From the NCBI GenBank assembly GCA_035468985.1, contig DATISF010000073.1, forward strand, positions 12,065 through 76,064: a DNA stretch of 64,000 bases. The letters run 5' to 3'. The translations under genes were made by a program, and so were the position numbers. This document shows, piece by piece, positions 11,259 to 19,587 of this stretch. Source of the DNA: DASVHS01 sp035468985 (lineage in GTDB: Bacteria; Acidobacteriota; Thermoanaerobaculia; Gp7-AA8). Position 1 is the first letter of the stretch. Every line of letters starts with the position of its first letter. The notes under the pieces are model-generated. The model worked only from the letters and a program-made list of their open reading frames with translations. It was not told the origin of the DNA and made no database searches.

Positions 11259-11725
11259 GCGAGCTCGTCGAGCCACCCAAAGCAGGTGCCCCTCCTCTCC
11301 GGCCGTTCAGCGAAACGGCATGGGCCAAGCGGCGCGCACCTTCGATCGTTTATCCGATCATCGGGGCCATTCCGGGAGGTGTCGCCGGGATGATCGTGGG
11401 CCTCTTCTTCCTCGATACCGAGTGGATCGGACTGATCCCCATGGCGGTCGGAGCGCTCCTCAGCAGCGCTTACACCTTGCGGCATGCGATGGCGTTCGTC
11501 TGTACGCAATGCGGAGCCGCGCTTCCGCGCGACCTGTCGATCTGTCCGGGCTGTCACGCCATGATCCGCGGACGAGTCACGGAGAAGGATGTTCGCCGGA
11601 TGGCTGAAGAAGAGATGGATCGCCGTGCGGCCGCGGACATCGATTACGAGGATTGTCCCGACTGCAAGCCGGAACAACCATGCGAGCGGCATCCGCTCGA
11701 GGTCATGACGCCGGACGACTTCTAG
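11255..11725 (+). CDS. Two-helix membrane protein with C-terminal zinc ribbon
   Basis: A 156-residue product with two predicted transmembrane segments (around IVYPIIGAIPGGVAGMIVGL and GLIPMAVGALLSSAYTL) and a following CxxC...CxxC zinc ribbon (CTQCGAALPRDLSICPGC). The acidic, Cys-containing tail (DYEDCPDCKPEQPCERHP) may bind a second metal. GTG 11255 overlaps the stop of the PycTM-like gene, so the two are translationally coupled and likely work together. The TAG stop at 11723-11725 is supplied by the edge of a long inverted repeat. I recognise no named family. Confidence 0.75.
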   Translation: MSELVEPPKAGAPPLRPFSETAWAKRRAPSIVYPIIGAIPGGVAGMIVGLFFLDTEWIGLIPMAVGALLSSAYTLRHAMAFVCTQCGAALPRDLSICPGCHAMIRGRVTEKDVRRMAEEEMDRRAAADIDYEDCPDCKPEQPCERHPLEVMTPDDF

Positions 11726-11893
11726 TGTGGCGTGTCGCGAATCGACCGGCTCTCGTTGCGGGCGCCGAGGGGCCAGATGCGAGGCGCCGCGACGAAGGCG
11801 ATGCGGGACATCGTCGAGGAGCGGCAACGAGGCAGATCCCTCGCCGCCCGCAACCCTTCGGGCTGCCGGTCGATTTGCGACACGCCACATTAG
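11722..11893. repeat. 172 bp inverted-repeat element with CTAG/TTAG ends
   Basis: The left arm at 11722-11750 and right arm at 11865-11893 are near-perfect inverted copies about 29 bp long (core TGTGGCGTGTCGC...ATCGACCGGC with one internal mismatch, plus a CTAG versus CTAA end difference). The arms enclose about 115 bp that has no gene. The left edge supplies the TAG stop of the zinc-ribbon gene and the right edge supplies the TAA stop of the convergent anti-sigma gene. It looks like a non-autonomous palindromic element (MITE or REP-like). Confidence 0.85.
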
Positions 11894-12144
11894 CCCCGGC
11901 GAATCGCCAGAATCGCCTGGATCAACTCTTCCGGCGCGTCCTCCGCGGCCGCTTCATCGTCGCGCAGGCACGCTTTCTCCGCGCGGATCGTCTTCTCGTA
12001 CATCGACAGATACGCGCGGCATGACGGGCAGACCGCCAGGTGGCGCTGAAAATCCTCGGATTGAATGCCGGTCAACGCCCCCTCGTAGTAATCGACGATG
12101 AAGTCGATCAGTTCCCGGCACGTGATGTAGGGCCGCGCGCTCAC
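11890..12144 (-). CDS. Anti-sigma factor with zf-HC2 zinc finger
   Basis: An 84-residue protein with the zf-HC2 anti-sigma pattern: CRELIDFIVDYYEGAL, then QRHLAVCPSCRAYLSMYE, giving the HxxxCxxC zinc site. There is no transmembrane segment, so it is a soluble anti-sigma of the ZAS type. The GTG start at 12144 has GGGGAGGAG upstream and overlaps the stop of the sigma factor gene as GTGA, the usual arrangement for a cognate pair. It should hold the upstream ECF sigma factor inactive until a redox or other signal changes its zinc site. The stop codon lies in the inverted-repeat element. Confidence 0.88.
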   Translation of the reverse strand: MSARPYITCRELIDFIVDYYEGALTGIQSEDFQRHLAVCPSCRAYLSMYEKTIRAEKACLRDDEAAAEDAPEELIQAILAIRRG

Positions 12145-12737
12145 TGGCTCCTCCCCAGTTGACGGTCGAGCAACGTGCGAAGAGCTTGCCGGGCCCGATG
12201 CAACCGCACCTTTACCGCCGTCGGCGTGATTCCCAGCGCCTTCGCGGTCTCCTCGGTCGACATCTCCTCAATGTCCCGCATCAGCAGCACCACGCGGTAC
12301 GTGTCCGGAAGGCGGTCGATGCTCTTTCTGACCAGCTGGCGTGTTTCCTCCTGCTGGACCAGGTCCTCAGCGGAGAGGGCCCAGTCCACGCTGTCGCGAA
12401 CCTGGTGACCGTCGGCTTGGAATCGCGGAAGAAGTGCATCGATCTCTTCCTCTGGATGCCGGCGGCGGCTCCGGAGTTTCATCAAACACGCATTGACCAC
12501 GATTTTGTGCAGCCAGGTGGAAAGCTTCGAACCCGCCTGAAACGAGTCGATGCCGCGGAACGCGGCCACGAACGCGTCCTGCACGGCGTCGCGGGCGTCC
12601 TCCTCGTTTCGCAGAAATGTCCTCGCCACGCGAAGCAGCCGTCCCATGTACGTCCGCAACAACGCCTCGAACGCCCTCTCGTCCCCGGCCCGGAGGCCCC
12701 GGAGGAGCCGGGCGTCATCCCAGGCCATCTCGCTCAT
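12141..12737 (-). CDS. ECF-type RNA polymerase sigma factor
   Basis: A 198-residue sigma-70 ECF factor. Region 2 is visible as LLRTYMGRLLRVARTFL, EDARDAVQDAFVAAFRG and KLSTWLHKIVVNACL. Region 4 follows after an Arg-rich/acidic linker: SIDRLPDTYRVVLLMRDIEE, then the helix-turn-helix STEETAKALGITPTAVKVRL. It directs transcription of a stress regulon that cannot be named from sequence. ATG 12737 overlaps the SDR stop (ATGA) and its own stop overlaps the anti-sigma start, forming a tight SDR, sigma, anti-sigma operon. Confidence 0.93.
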   Translation of the reverse strand: MSEMAWDDARLLRGLRAGDERAFEALLRTYMGRLLRVARTFLRNEEDARDAVQDAFVAAFRGIDSFQAGSKLSTWLHKIVVNACLMKLRSRRRHPEEEIDALLPRFQADGHQVRDSVDWALSAEDLVQQEETRQLVRKSIDRLPDTYRVVLLMRDIEEMSTEETAKALGITPTAVKVRLHRARQALRTLLDRQLGRSQ

Positions 12738-13330
12738 GCGAGCATCGGGATCAGGGCGCCGGTGATGTTGGAGGCGGCGTCGGACAGAAGAAAGGCGATG
12801 ACTTCGGCCACGCGCTCGCGCATTTCCGCGGTGCCGAGGTCGTCGGGCAGCAGCGCGTTGACACCGATGCGGCGCTTCTTCGACTCGATCGCGAGCGTCT
12901 GGATCAATGCGTTGAGCGCGCTCTTCGACGCGACGTAGGCGCCCAGTCCGGCAGGCTTCGTCAGCGAGACGTAGGAACTGATGGCGACGATCCGGCCACC
13001 GTCTTCGATGCCCGGCAACGCGGCCCCGAGGACATTCACGGCGGTCGTGAAATTGATCGACATCATCTTCGACCACGCGTTTGCATCGGCGTCGAAACCG
13101 CCCACGAGGTGCACGACCGCGTAGAGATCACGGACCTGGCCGAGCGCTCGCTGAACGTCGGATTCGTTCGACAGATCGGCCTTGATTCCGTCGACCTCCA
13201 CGATCCTCCGCAGCGCCTGCCACCCCTGATCTCCGTGATAGAGCACGGTGCAGCGGTAGTCGCGCGCGAGCCGCGTGACGACCGCAATCCCGAGACCGCC
13301 CGTCCCGCCGGTAACCACAATTCGTCTCAC
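12734..13330 (-). CDS. Short-chain dehydrogenase/reductase (SDR)
   Basis: A compact SDR of about 198 residues. It starts RRIVVTGGTGGLGIAV, the Rossmann glycine motif, and has the catalytic segment SSYVSLTKPAGLGAYVASK with Ser and YxxxK. The usual NNAG motif is replaced by VVHLVGGF, and the C-terminus is short, as in small NAD(P)-dependent SDRs. GTG 13330 is chosen because it places the nucleotide-binding strand at the N-terminus. The substrate is unknown. It is divergent from msrA, with a gap of only 22 bp, and forms the first gene of the sigma operon. Confidence 0.82.
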   Translation of the reverse strand: MRRIVVTGGTGGLGIAVVTRLARDYRCTVLYHGDQGWQALRRIVEVDGIKADLSNESDVQRALGQVRDLYAVVHLVGGFDADANAWSKMMSINFTTAVNVLGAALPGIEDGGRIVAISSYVSLTKPAGLGAYVASKSALNALIQTLAIESKKRRIGVNALLPDDLGTAEMRERVAEVIAFLLSDAASNITGALIPMLA

Positions 13331-13352
13331 AGCATCGAATATCGTAACCGTG

Positions 13353-13943
13353 ATGAGAGCGAAGCTGATCATTGTCGCCGCGTTGGTCGCGTCGATCGCC
13401 TGTGGAGCACCGATGCCACCGCCGCCGAAAGGCCTGGCCAAGGCGACGTTTGCCGGCGGCTGCTTCTGGTGCATGGTCCACCCGTTCGACGAGCTGAACG
13501 GTGTCGTCAAGGTGACATCCGGCTACACCGGCGGACAGACCGTCGATCCGACGTACGAGCAGGTTTCGGCGGGCGGGACCGGGCAACGGGAATCGGTGGA
13601 GATCCTCTACGATCCGCGGCAGATCACGTATGCGAGACTCCTCGACGTCTTCTGGCACAACATCGATCCCACCAACAACAACGGCCAGTTCTGCGACGAG
13701 GGATCGCAGTACCGCTCGGCGATCTTCGTTCGCGATGACGAACAGAAACGGCTGGCCGAGGCGTCGAAAGTCGCGCTCCAGAAGAGGATGAAGGTCTACA
13801 CCGACATCGCCACCGCCGGCCCGTTCTACGCGGCCGAGGAGTATCACCAGGATTACTACAAGAAGAATCCGGTGCGATACCGCTTCTACCGGCTCAACTG
13901 CGGGCGCGACTACGTGCTCGAGAAGATCTGGGGCAAGCGGTGA
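13353..13943 (+). CDS. msrA: Peptide methionine-S-sulfoxide reductase MsrA, exported
   Basis: A 196-residue MsrA that reduces methionine-(S)-sulfoxide in oxidised proteins. The catalytic motif AGGCFWC is present, followed by GYTGGQTVDPTYEQV, VEILYDPRQITY, FWHNIDPT and GQFCDEGSQYRSAIF. The N-terminus MRAKLIIVAALVASIACGAP is a lipoprotein-type signal (lipobox-like SIAC), so the enzyme probably acts in the periplasm. ATG 13353 is used; GTG 13350 is adjacent. Its stop overlaps the GTG of the next small membrane gene. Confidence 0.95.
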   Translation: MRAKLIIVAALVASIACGAPMPPPPKGLAKATFAGGCFWCMVHPFDELNGVVKVTSGYTGGQTVDPTYEQVSAGGTGQRESVEILYDPRQITYARLLDVFWHNIDPTNNNGQFCDEGSQYRSAIFVRDDEQKRLAEASKVALQKRMKVYTDIATAGPFYAAEEYHQDYYKKNPVRYRFYRLNCGRDYVLEKIWGKR

Positions 13944-14203
13944 GCAAGGGATTCGTCGCCGCGCTGATCGGCATCGCCATGACCCTGTTCGCCTGGTACG
14001 GGCCGTGGGCCTGGCCGGCCTGGCCGGCGTTCACCGCCATCGACCTCGTGTTCGGAGGCCACACCGCGTTCGCGGACCGCCCGTACACCGTGCGGGCCGC
14101 GATCGTGGTCGTGCTGATCGTGCTGAATGTGTCGTTCTGGGCGGCCATCGCGTACGGACTGGGAAGCCTGTTGCAGCGCCGCCTGTTCTCGCGGCGCGCA
14201 TGA
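13940..14203 (+). CDS. Small two-helix membrane protein
   Basis: An 87-residue protein with two hydrophobic helices (FVAALIGIAMTLFAWYG and AAIVVVLIVLNVSFWAAIAY) separated by a loop rich in Trp, Pro and Gly (PWAWPAWPAF), with a basic tail LLQRRLFSRRA. I recognise no family. GTG 13940 overlaps the msrA stop and its stop overlaps the ABC-F start, so it is translated inside an msrA/membrane protein/ABC-F operon. Confidence 0.7.
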   Translation: MSKGFVAALIGIAMTLFAWYGPWAWPAWPAFTAIDLVFGGHTAFADRPYTVRAAIVVVLIVLNVSFWAAIAYGLGSLLQRRLFSRRA

Positions 14204-15831
14204 TCTCGTTCGCCAACGTCAGCAAGCAGTACGGAAAACAGGTTCTCTTCGTCGACGCCTCCTTTCAGCTCAATCCGGGCGAGAAAGCCGGGCTCGTCGG
14301 TCCGAACGGCGCCGGGAAATCGACGCTGTTCCGGATGATCGTCGGCGAGGAGTCGCCGGACGACGGGGCCGTGACCGTCCCGAAGAAAGTCTCGGTCGGC
14401 TACTTTCGTCAAGATGTTGACGAAATGGGCGGCCGTTCCGTTCTCGACGAAGCCATTGCCGGCAGCGGCCGCCTCGGCGATCTGCACCACGAGCTGATCG
14501 AGCTCGAGCACGCCATGTCGCAGGCCGCCGAGCCGGCGGCACTGCACGGAGTCCTCGACCGCTTCGGTCACGTCCAGGAGGAATACCAGCACCTCGGCGG
14601 CTACGATCTCGAGGCCCGGGCGCGCGAGGTCCTGCACGGACTCGGATTCGAGGACGCCCGGATCGAAGACGATGCGGCCGCGCTCTCCGGCGGCTGGAAA
14701 ATGCGCGTCTCCATGGCCCGCATCCTCCTCGGGAAATTCGACGTGCTGCTGCTCGACGAGCCGACGAATCACCTCGACATCGAGTCCATCCTCTGGCTCG
14801 AGAAGTTTCTGAAGAGCGTTCCCTCGACGATCCTGATGACGTCGCACGACCGCGACTTCATGAACCGCGTCGTGTCGAAAATCGTCGAGATCGACGGCGG
14901 AGACATCGTCACCTACTCCGGCGACTACGACTTCTACGTCCGCGAGCGTGAGCTGCGCGAAGCCAACCAGGAAGCGGCGTACGCGCGCCAGCAGGCAAAG
15001 CTGGCCAAGGAACAGCGATTCATCGACCGTTTCACGGCCCACGCGGCGAAGGCGGCGCAGGTGCAGAGCCGCATCAAGGCGCTGGAGAAGATCGAGCGCG
15101 TCGAGCCGCCGAAGAAGCGCAAGGTCGTGAAGTTCGATTTCCGCTCGCCCGCGCGCTCGGGCGACGACGTGGCCATGCTCGAACGCGTCGGAAAGCGCTT
15201 CGGCCAGAAGACGGTCTACGACGCATTCGATTTTCACGTCCGCCGCGGCGAGCGCTGGTGCGTCATGGGCAAGAACGGCGCGGGAAAGTCGACGCTCCTG
15301 AAGCTGGTCGCCGGCGCGCTCGAACCCGATCACGGAAGCGTCCGCCTCGGCGCAAGCCTGAAGGTCGGCTACTTCGCCCAGCAGTCGCTCGACCTTCTCG
15401 ATCCCGAGCTCACGGTGTGGGAGCAGATGCAGAAGGACTTCCCGCTCGAGTCCATCGGCATGCTGCGCAATCTCCTCGGCGCGTTCCAGTTCTCGGGCGA
15501 CGACGTCGACAAACGGATCCGCTCGCTCTCCGGCGGCGAGAAGTCGCGGCTGGTGATCGCCAGGATGCTGCTCGACCCGCCGAACTTCCTGATCCTCGAC
15601 GAGCCGACGAACCATCTCGATCTGGCCACGAAGGAGATGCTCGTCGACGCGTTGCGCGAATTCGAAGGAACGATGCTGTTCGTCTCACACGACAGGACTT
15701 TCCTTCGCGGATTGAGCAACAGAGTGCTCGAGCTCGCCGGCGACGAGCACGATCGTCCGATGACCTACGGCGGAACTTATGAGGAGTACGTGGCCAGCAC
15801 CGGCAGGGAGGCGCCGGGTGTGCATGCCTGA
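14200..15831 (+). CDS. ABC-F family ATPase
   Basis: A 543-residue soluble protein with two ABC ATPase domains and no membrane segments, the hallmark of ABC-F ribosome-associated factors. Domain 1 has GPNGAGKST, LSGGWKMRVSMAR and LLLDEPTNHLD; domain 2 has GKNGAGKST, LSGGEKSRLVIAR and LILDEPTNHLD. Between them is the charged helical linker typical of the family (REANQEAAYARQQAKLAKEQ). ABC-F proteins act on the ribosomal E or P site in translation quality control or antibiotic protection. Which branch it belongs to cannot be decided here. ATG 14200 overlaps the previous stop as ATGA. Confidence 0.92.
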   Translation: MISFANVSKQYGKQVLFVDASFQLNPGEKAGLVGPNGAGKSTLFRMIVGEESPDDGAVTVPKKVSVGYFRQDVDEMGGRSVLDEAIAGSGRLGDLHHELIELEHAMSQAAEPAALHGVLDRFGHVQEEYQHLGGYDLEARAREVLHGLGFEDARIEDDAAALSGGWKMRVSMARILLGKFDVLLLDEPTNHLDIESILWLEKFLKSVPSTILMTSHDRDFMNRVVSKIVEIDGGDIVTYSGDYDFYVRERELREANQEAAYARQQAKLAKEQRFIDRFTAHAAKAAQVQSRIKALEKIERVEPPKKRKVVKFDFRSPARSGDDVAMLERVGKRFGQKTVYDAFDFHVRRGERWCVMGKNGAGKSTLLKLVAGALEPDHGSVRLGASLKVGYFAQQSLDLLDPELTVWEQMQKDFPLESIGMLRNLLGAFQFSGDDVDKRIRSLSGGEKSRLVIARMLLDPPNFLILDEPTNHLDLATKEMLVDALREFEGTMLFVSHDRTFLRGLSNRVLELAGDEHDRPMTYGGTYEEYVASTGREAPGVHA

Positions 15832-15858
15832 GATTGGGGAATCTCTAGTACATTTCGC

Positions 15859-16596
15859 ATGCAGATGCCTTCTCTCGAAGAACTGATCGCCCAAACGAAC
15901 CTCATCGAGCCGGCCCAGCTCGAGACCGCGCAGCGGGAAGCGGAGACGCATCACCGCCCGCTTGCGCAGATGCTCATCGATCTGAAACTCGTCGCCGACG
16001 ATCGCTTCGCACACTGGATGGCCGAGGCCACGAAGCTGCCGCTGGTCGATCCGGTGTCGGCGGATGCGGTTGGCGACGTCGCGCAATACCTCACCCGCGC
16101 GGTGGCTCGCGAATACGAGGCCGTGCCGATCGACGTGAATGCGGACGAGTTGACCGTGGCCATGGTCAATCCGCTCGACGAGGCCTGCCGGAACGCGCTC
16201 CAGTCCGCGACCGGCATGAAGATCCATGCCGTGGTCGGCGTGCACGGCCAGCTCAAACAGCTCGTGGACCGTTTCTATCCCGCCGAGACGCCGAGCGCCG
16301 GCGCGTTCGATCCTTCCTCGACCATGATCGCGGCGAGACCCGACGGTCCGTTCCAGTTCGGCACGGAGACGCTCCTGCGGGCGCAAAGCGCGCCTCTCGA
16401 ATTCGAGCGCGCCGAAGAGAGCATCGGCAGCGACACGAGACAGGTTCCGATGCCCCAGCCCGAGCCGTCTTCGCCCGAAACACAGCTCGACCGAATCGAG
16501 CGGCATCTCGCCGATCTCATGCGCCAGATCGACGGGCTGCAACGCCGCATCGAAGCGATCGACAGCACGCTGGCCCGCGTCCTCAGCCGGCGATGA
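15859..16596 (+). CDS. Stand-alone MshEN/GspE N-terminal-domain protein
   Basis: 245 residues. Residues 1-145 match the N-terminal domain of GspE/PilB ATPases (MshEN): PSLEELIAQTNLIEPAQL, RPLAQMLIDLKLVADDRFA, then AREYEAVPIDVNADELTVAM, NPLDEACRNALQSATGM. These domains can bind c-di-GMP. There is no ATPase domain; instead an acidic, Pro-rich linker leads to a C-terminal coiled coil (LDRIERHLADLMRQIDGLQ). It could therefore be a regulatory adaptor for a type II/IV secretion or pilus system encoded elsewhere. Its stop overlaps an ATG that begins the MFS gene. Confidence 0.78.
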   Translation: MQMPSLEELIAQTNLIEPAQLETAQREAETHHRPLAQMLIDLKLVADDRFAHWMAEATKLPLVDPVSADAVGDVAQYLTRAVAREYEAVPIDVNADELTVAMVNPLDEACRNALQSATGMKIHAVVGVHGQLKQLVDRFYPAETPSAGAFDPSSTMIAARPDGPFQFGTETLLRAQSAPLEFERAEESIGSDTRQVPMPQPEPSSPETQLDRIERHLADLMRQIDGLQRRIEAIDSTLARVLSRR

Positions 16597-17763
16597 GCAC
16601 GAAGGCCTCCCGCCATTAGCCGACGTCTGGTTCTTCTGCTGTCGTTCGCGGCGGGGGCCACGGTCGCCAACCTCTACTACAGCCAGCCGCTGCTGGCGCG
16701 GATCGCGGCGGAGTTCGGTGTCCGTCCGGCGGCGGCGGCGATCGTCTCGACGGCCACGCAGCTCGGCTACGCCCTCGGCCTCCTGCTGCTCGTTCCTCTC
16801 GGCGATGCGCTCGAACGGCGGCGGCTGATCGTCACGACGACATCGGTGATCATCATCGGGCTGCTGCTGGTGGCGACGTCGCAGAACCTGGCCTGGCTCA
16901 TCGCAAGCAGCTTCCTGCTCGGCGCGGCGACGATCGTGCCGCAGATCGTCGTTCCGTTCGCCGCGCATCTCGCGCCGGACGAAAGCCGCGGCCGGATCAT
17001 CGGCACGGTCATGAGCGGACTCCTGATCGGCGTGATTCTGTCGCGCTCCATCAGCGGCTATCTCGCCGGGTATGTCGGATGGCGAACGACGTACGTCGCC
17101 GCGGCGATCGCCATGGCCGTTCTGGCGGTGATTCTTCAGCTCGCTCTTCCCGAAGAGCGGCCCGAAGTGGAGATCCGTTACCGCGCCCTGCTGCGATCCC
17201 TCGGCAACATCACCTGGACGCAGCCGATCCTGCGCCGGCACGCCATCATTGGAGCGTGCGGATTCGCCGCGTTCAGCGTTCTCTGGACGAGCCTCGCCTT
17301 TCATCTCGCCAGACTCTCGCCGGAGTACGGCCCGCAGACCGTCGGGGCGTTCGGCCTCATCGGCGTGACCGGTGCCCTGATCGCGCCGGTTGCCGGACGC
17401 CTCACCGACCGGCTCGGTCCGCGGGTCATGAATGGCACAGGCCTCGTGCTCATCGCGCTCTCATTCGCACTGATGGCGATGAGCGGCGCGTCACTGTTCG
17501 TGCTCGCCGCCGGGATCGTGCTGCTCGACGCCGGCGCGCAGATCAGCCACATCACGAATCAGACCCAGATCTTCGCGCTCGACCCGACCCTGCGAAACCG
17601 GCTCAACGCCGTGTACATGGTGGCGTTTTTCATCGGGGGAGCGATCGGGTCGGCCGTGGCGGGCTTATCCGTGCAGCATGGCGGCTGGATGGCGGTGTGC
17701 GCTTCGGGTGCCGCGTTCGCCCTGATCGGCCTCACGGTGCTGTTTCACACGGTGCGAGAATAA
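16593..17763 (+). CDS. MFS transporter with frame break at codon 8
   Basis: A 12-helix major facilitator protein. From base 16615 the frame reads ISRRLVLLLSFAAGATVANL and goes on with YYSQPLLARIAAEFGV, DESRGRIIGTVMSG and a second half with GRLTDRLGPR, as in drug/sugar efflux MFS proteins. That frame has no ATG, GTG or TTG start before 16846. An ATG at 16593, overlapping the previous stop as ATGA, gives MSTKASRH and then TAG at 16617. Removing one base near 16616 would join the two as MSTKASRHSRRLVLLL, so a single-base indel is likely, either real or a sequencing error. Substrate unknown. Confidence 0.8.
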
Positions 17764-17854
17764 GTTACGTGAAGGTCGGGTTCCTTCATTGACACGCCTC
17801 GACTGTTGCGGTGTTCCTCACGCGACGAATCCCTGACAGTGCGGCAGTACAACT

Positions 17855-19087
<1,233 letters not shown>

Positions 19088-19122
19088 CCGTTCGATATAG
19101 ATCGAGGTCAGGTTTCGGATAG

Positions 19123-19404
19123 GTGGTCTGGCGTTCGCGTCTGCGCATCCCTAATGTGCTCGATGTGACCCGCAACGACATTCGAGCTGCACTCGATCGC
19201 CTCGTCGGCGACACCAGCATGGAATCGGTTCTTCGCGACCTGCGGCATTGGATGGTTCGTTCCCGCGCCGAACATCCGGGAGCGCGCCGCGCCGCAACAC
19301 CGATCCGCGATCTGCTTGGGTCATGGCGGCACCGCGGCGTGACCAGCAACGTACTCCGGGAGTTGCGCACCGCCGCGGCAAGAAGCGCCTCGCGCTCGCG
19401 CTAG
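19123..19404 (+). CDS. Hypothetical small basic protein (uncertain)
   Basis: A 93-codon frame with GC-rich third positions, as in neighbouring genes. The core reads LDVTRNDIRAALDRLVG, MESVLRDLRHWMVRSR and SNVLRELRTAAARSASR: helical, Arg-rich, with no Cys and no signal peptide. No family is recognised. The start is a guess (GTG 19123; later GTGs at about 19156 and 19165 are possible). The TAG stop is formed by the CTAG edge of a palindromic repeat. It could be a truncated gene or non-coding. Confidence 0.35.
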   Translation: MVWRSRLRIPNVLDVTRNDIRAALDRLVGDTSMESVLRDLRHWMVRSRAEHPGARRAATPIRDLLGSWRHRGVTSNVLRELRTAAARSASRSR

Positions 19405-19555
19405 TGTCCTGGGGAAGCTCTGAACAAGTCGTTGTTCACGTCATCCTGAGCCGCGAAGACGGCGAAGGATCTCCAAATGGCAGGCGTTTTCGCATCCTGA
19501 GATCCTTCGTCGCGCTTCGCCGACTCAGGATGACGACTTGTTCAGAGTCTCCCTA
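19401..19555. repeat. Family A palindromic repeat (155 bp)
   Basis: Inverted outer ends (CTAG...GGGAAGCTCTGAACAAGTCGT and ACGACTTGTTCAGAGTCTCCCTAG) enclose an inverted inner core (TCATCCTGAGCCGCGAAGAC and GCTTCGCCGACTCAGGATGA) with GAAGGATCT/AGATCCTTC. Copies or partial copies recur at 20835, 28104, 28293, 28482, 55479, 55625, 55771 and 60853. Confidence 0.9.
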
Positions 19556-19587
19556 GTGTGGCGAGTCAGAGATACTCACCACACTAG
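19552..19587. repeat. Short CTAGTGTGG palindrome
   Basis: A 36 bp hairpin with arms CTAGTGTGG and CCACACTAG, plus an inner GAGT/ACTC pair. It shares the CTAGTGTGGCG edge with the larger element at 11722-11893 and overlaps the end of the adjacent Family A repeat by 4 bp. Its right arm provides the TAG stop of the class V aminotransferase gene. Confidence 0.8.

Noticed and set aside
10704..11725. Complete Pycsar defence system
   Set aside because: No pyrimidine cyclase gene is visible in the neighbourhood; only the effector-like part is present.
17788..17817. Promoter for the RhlE gene
   Set aside because: TTGACA is present but no acceptable -10 at 16-18 nt.
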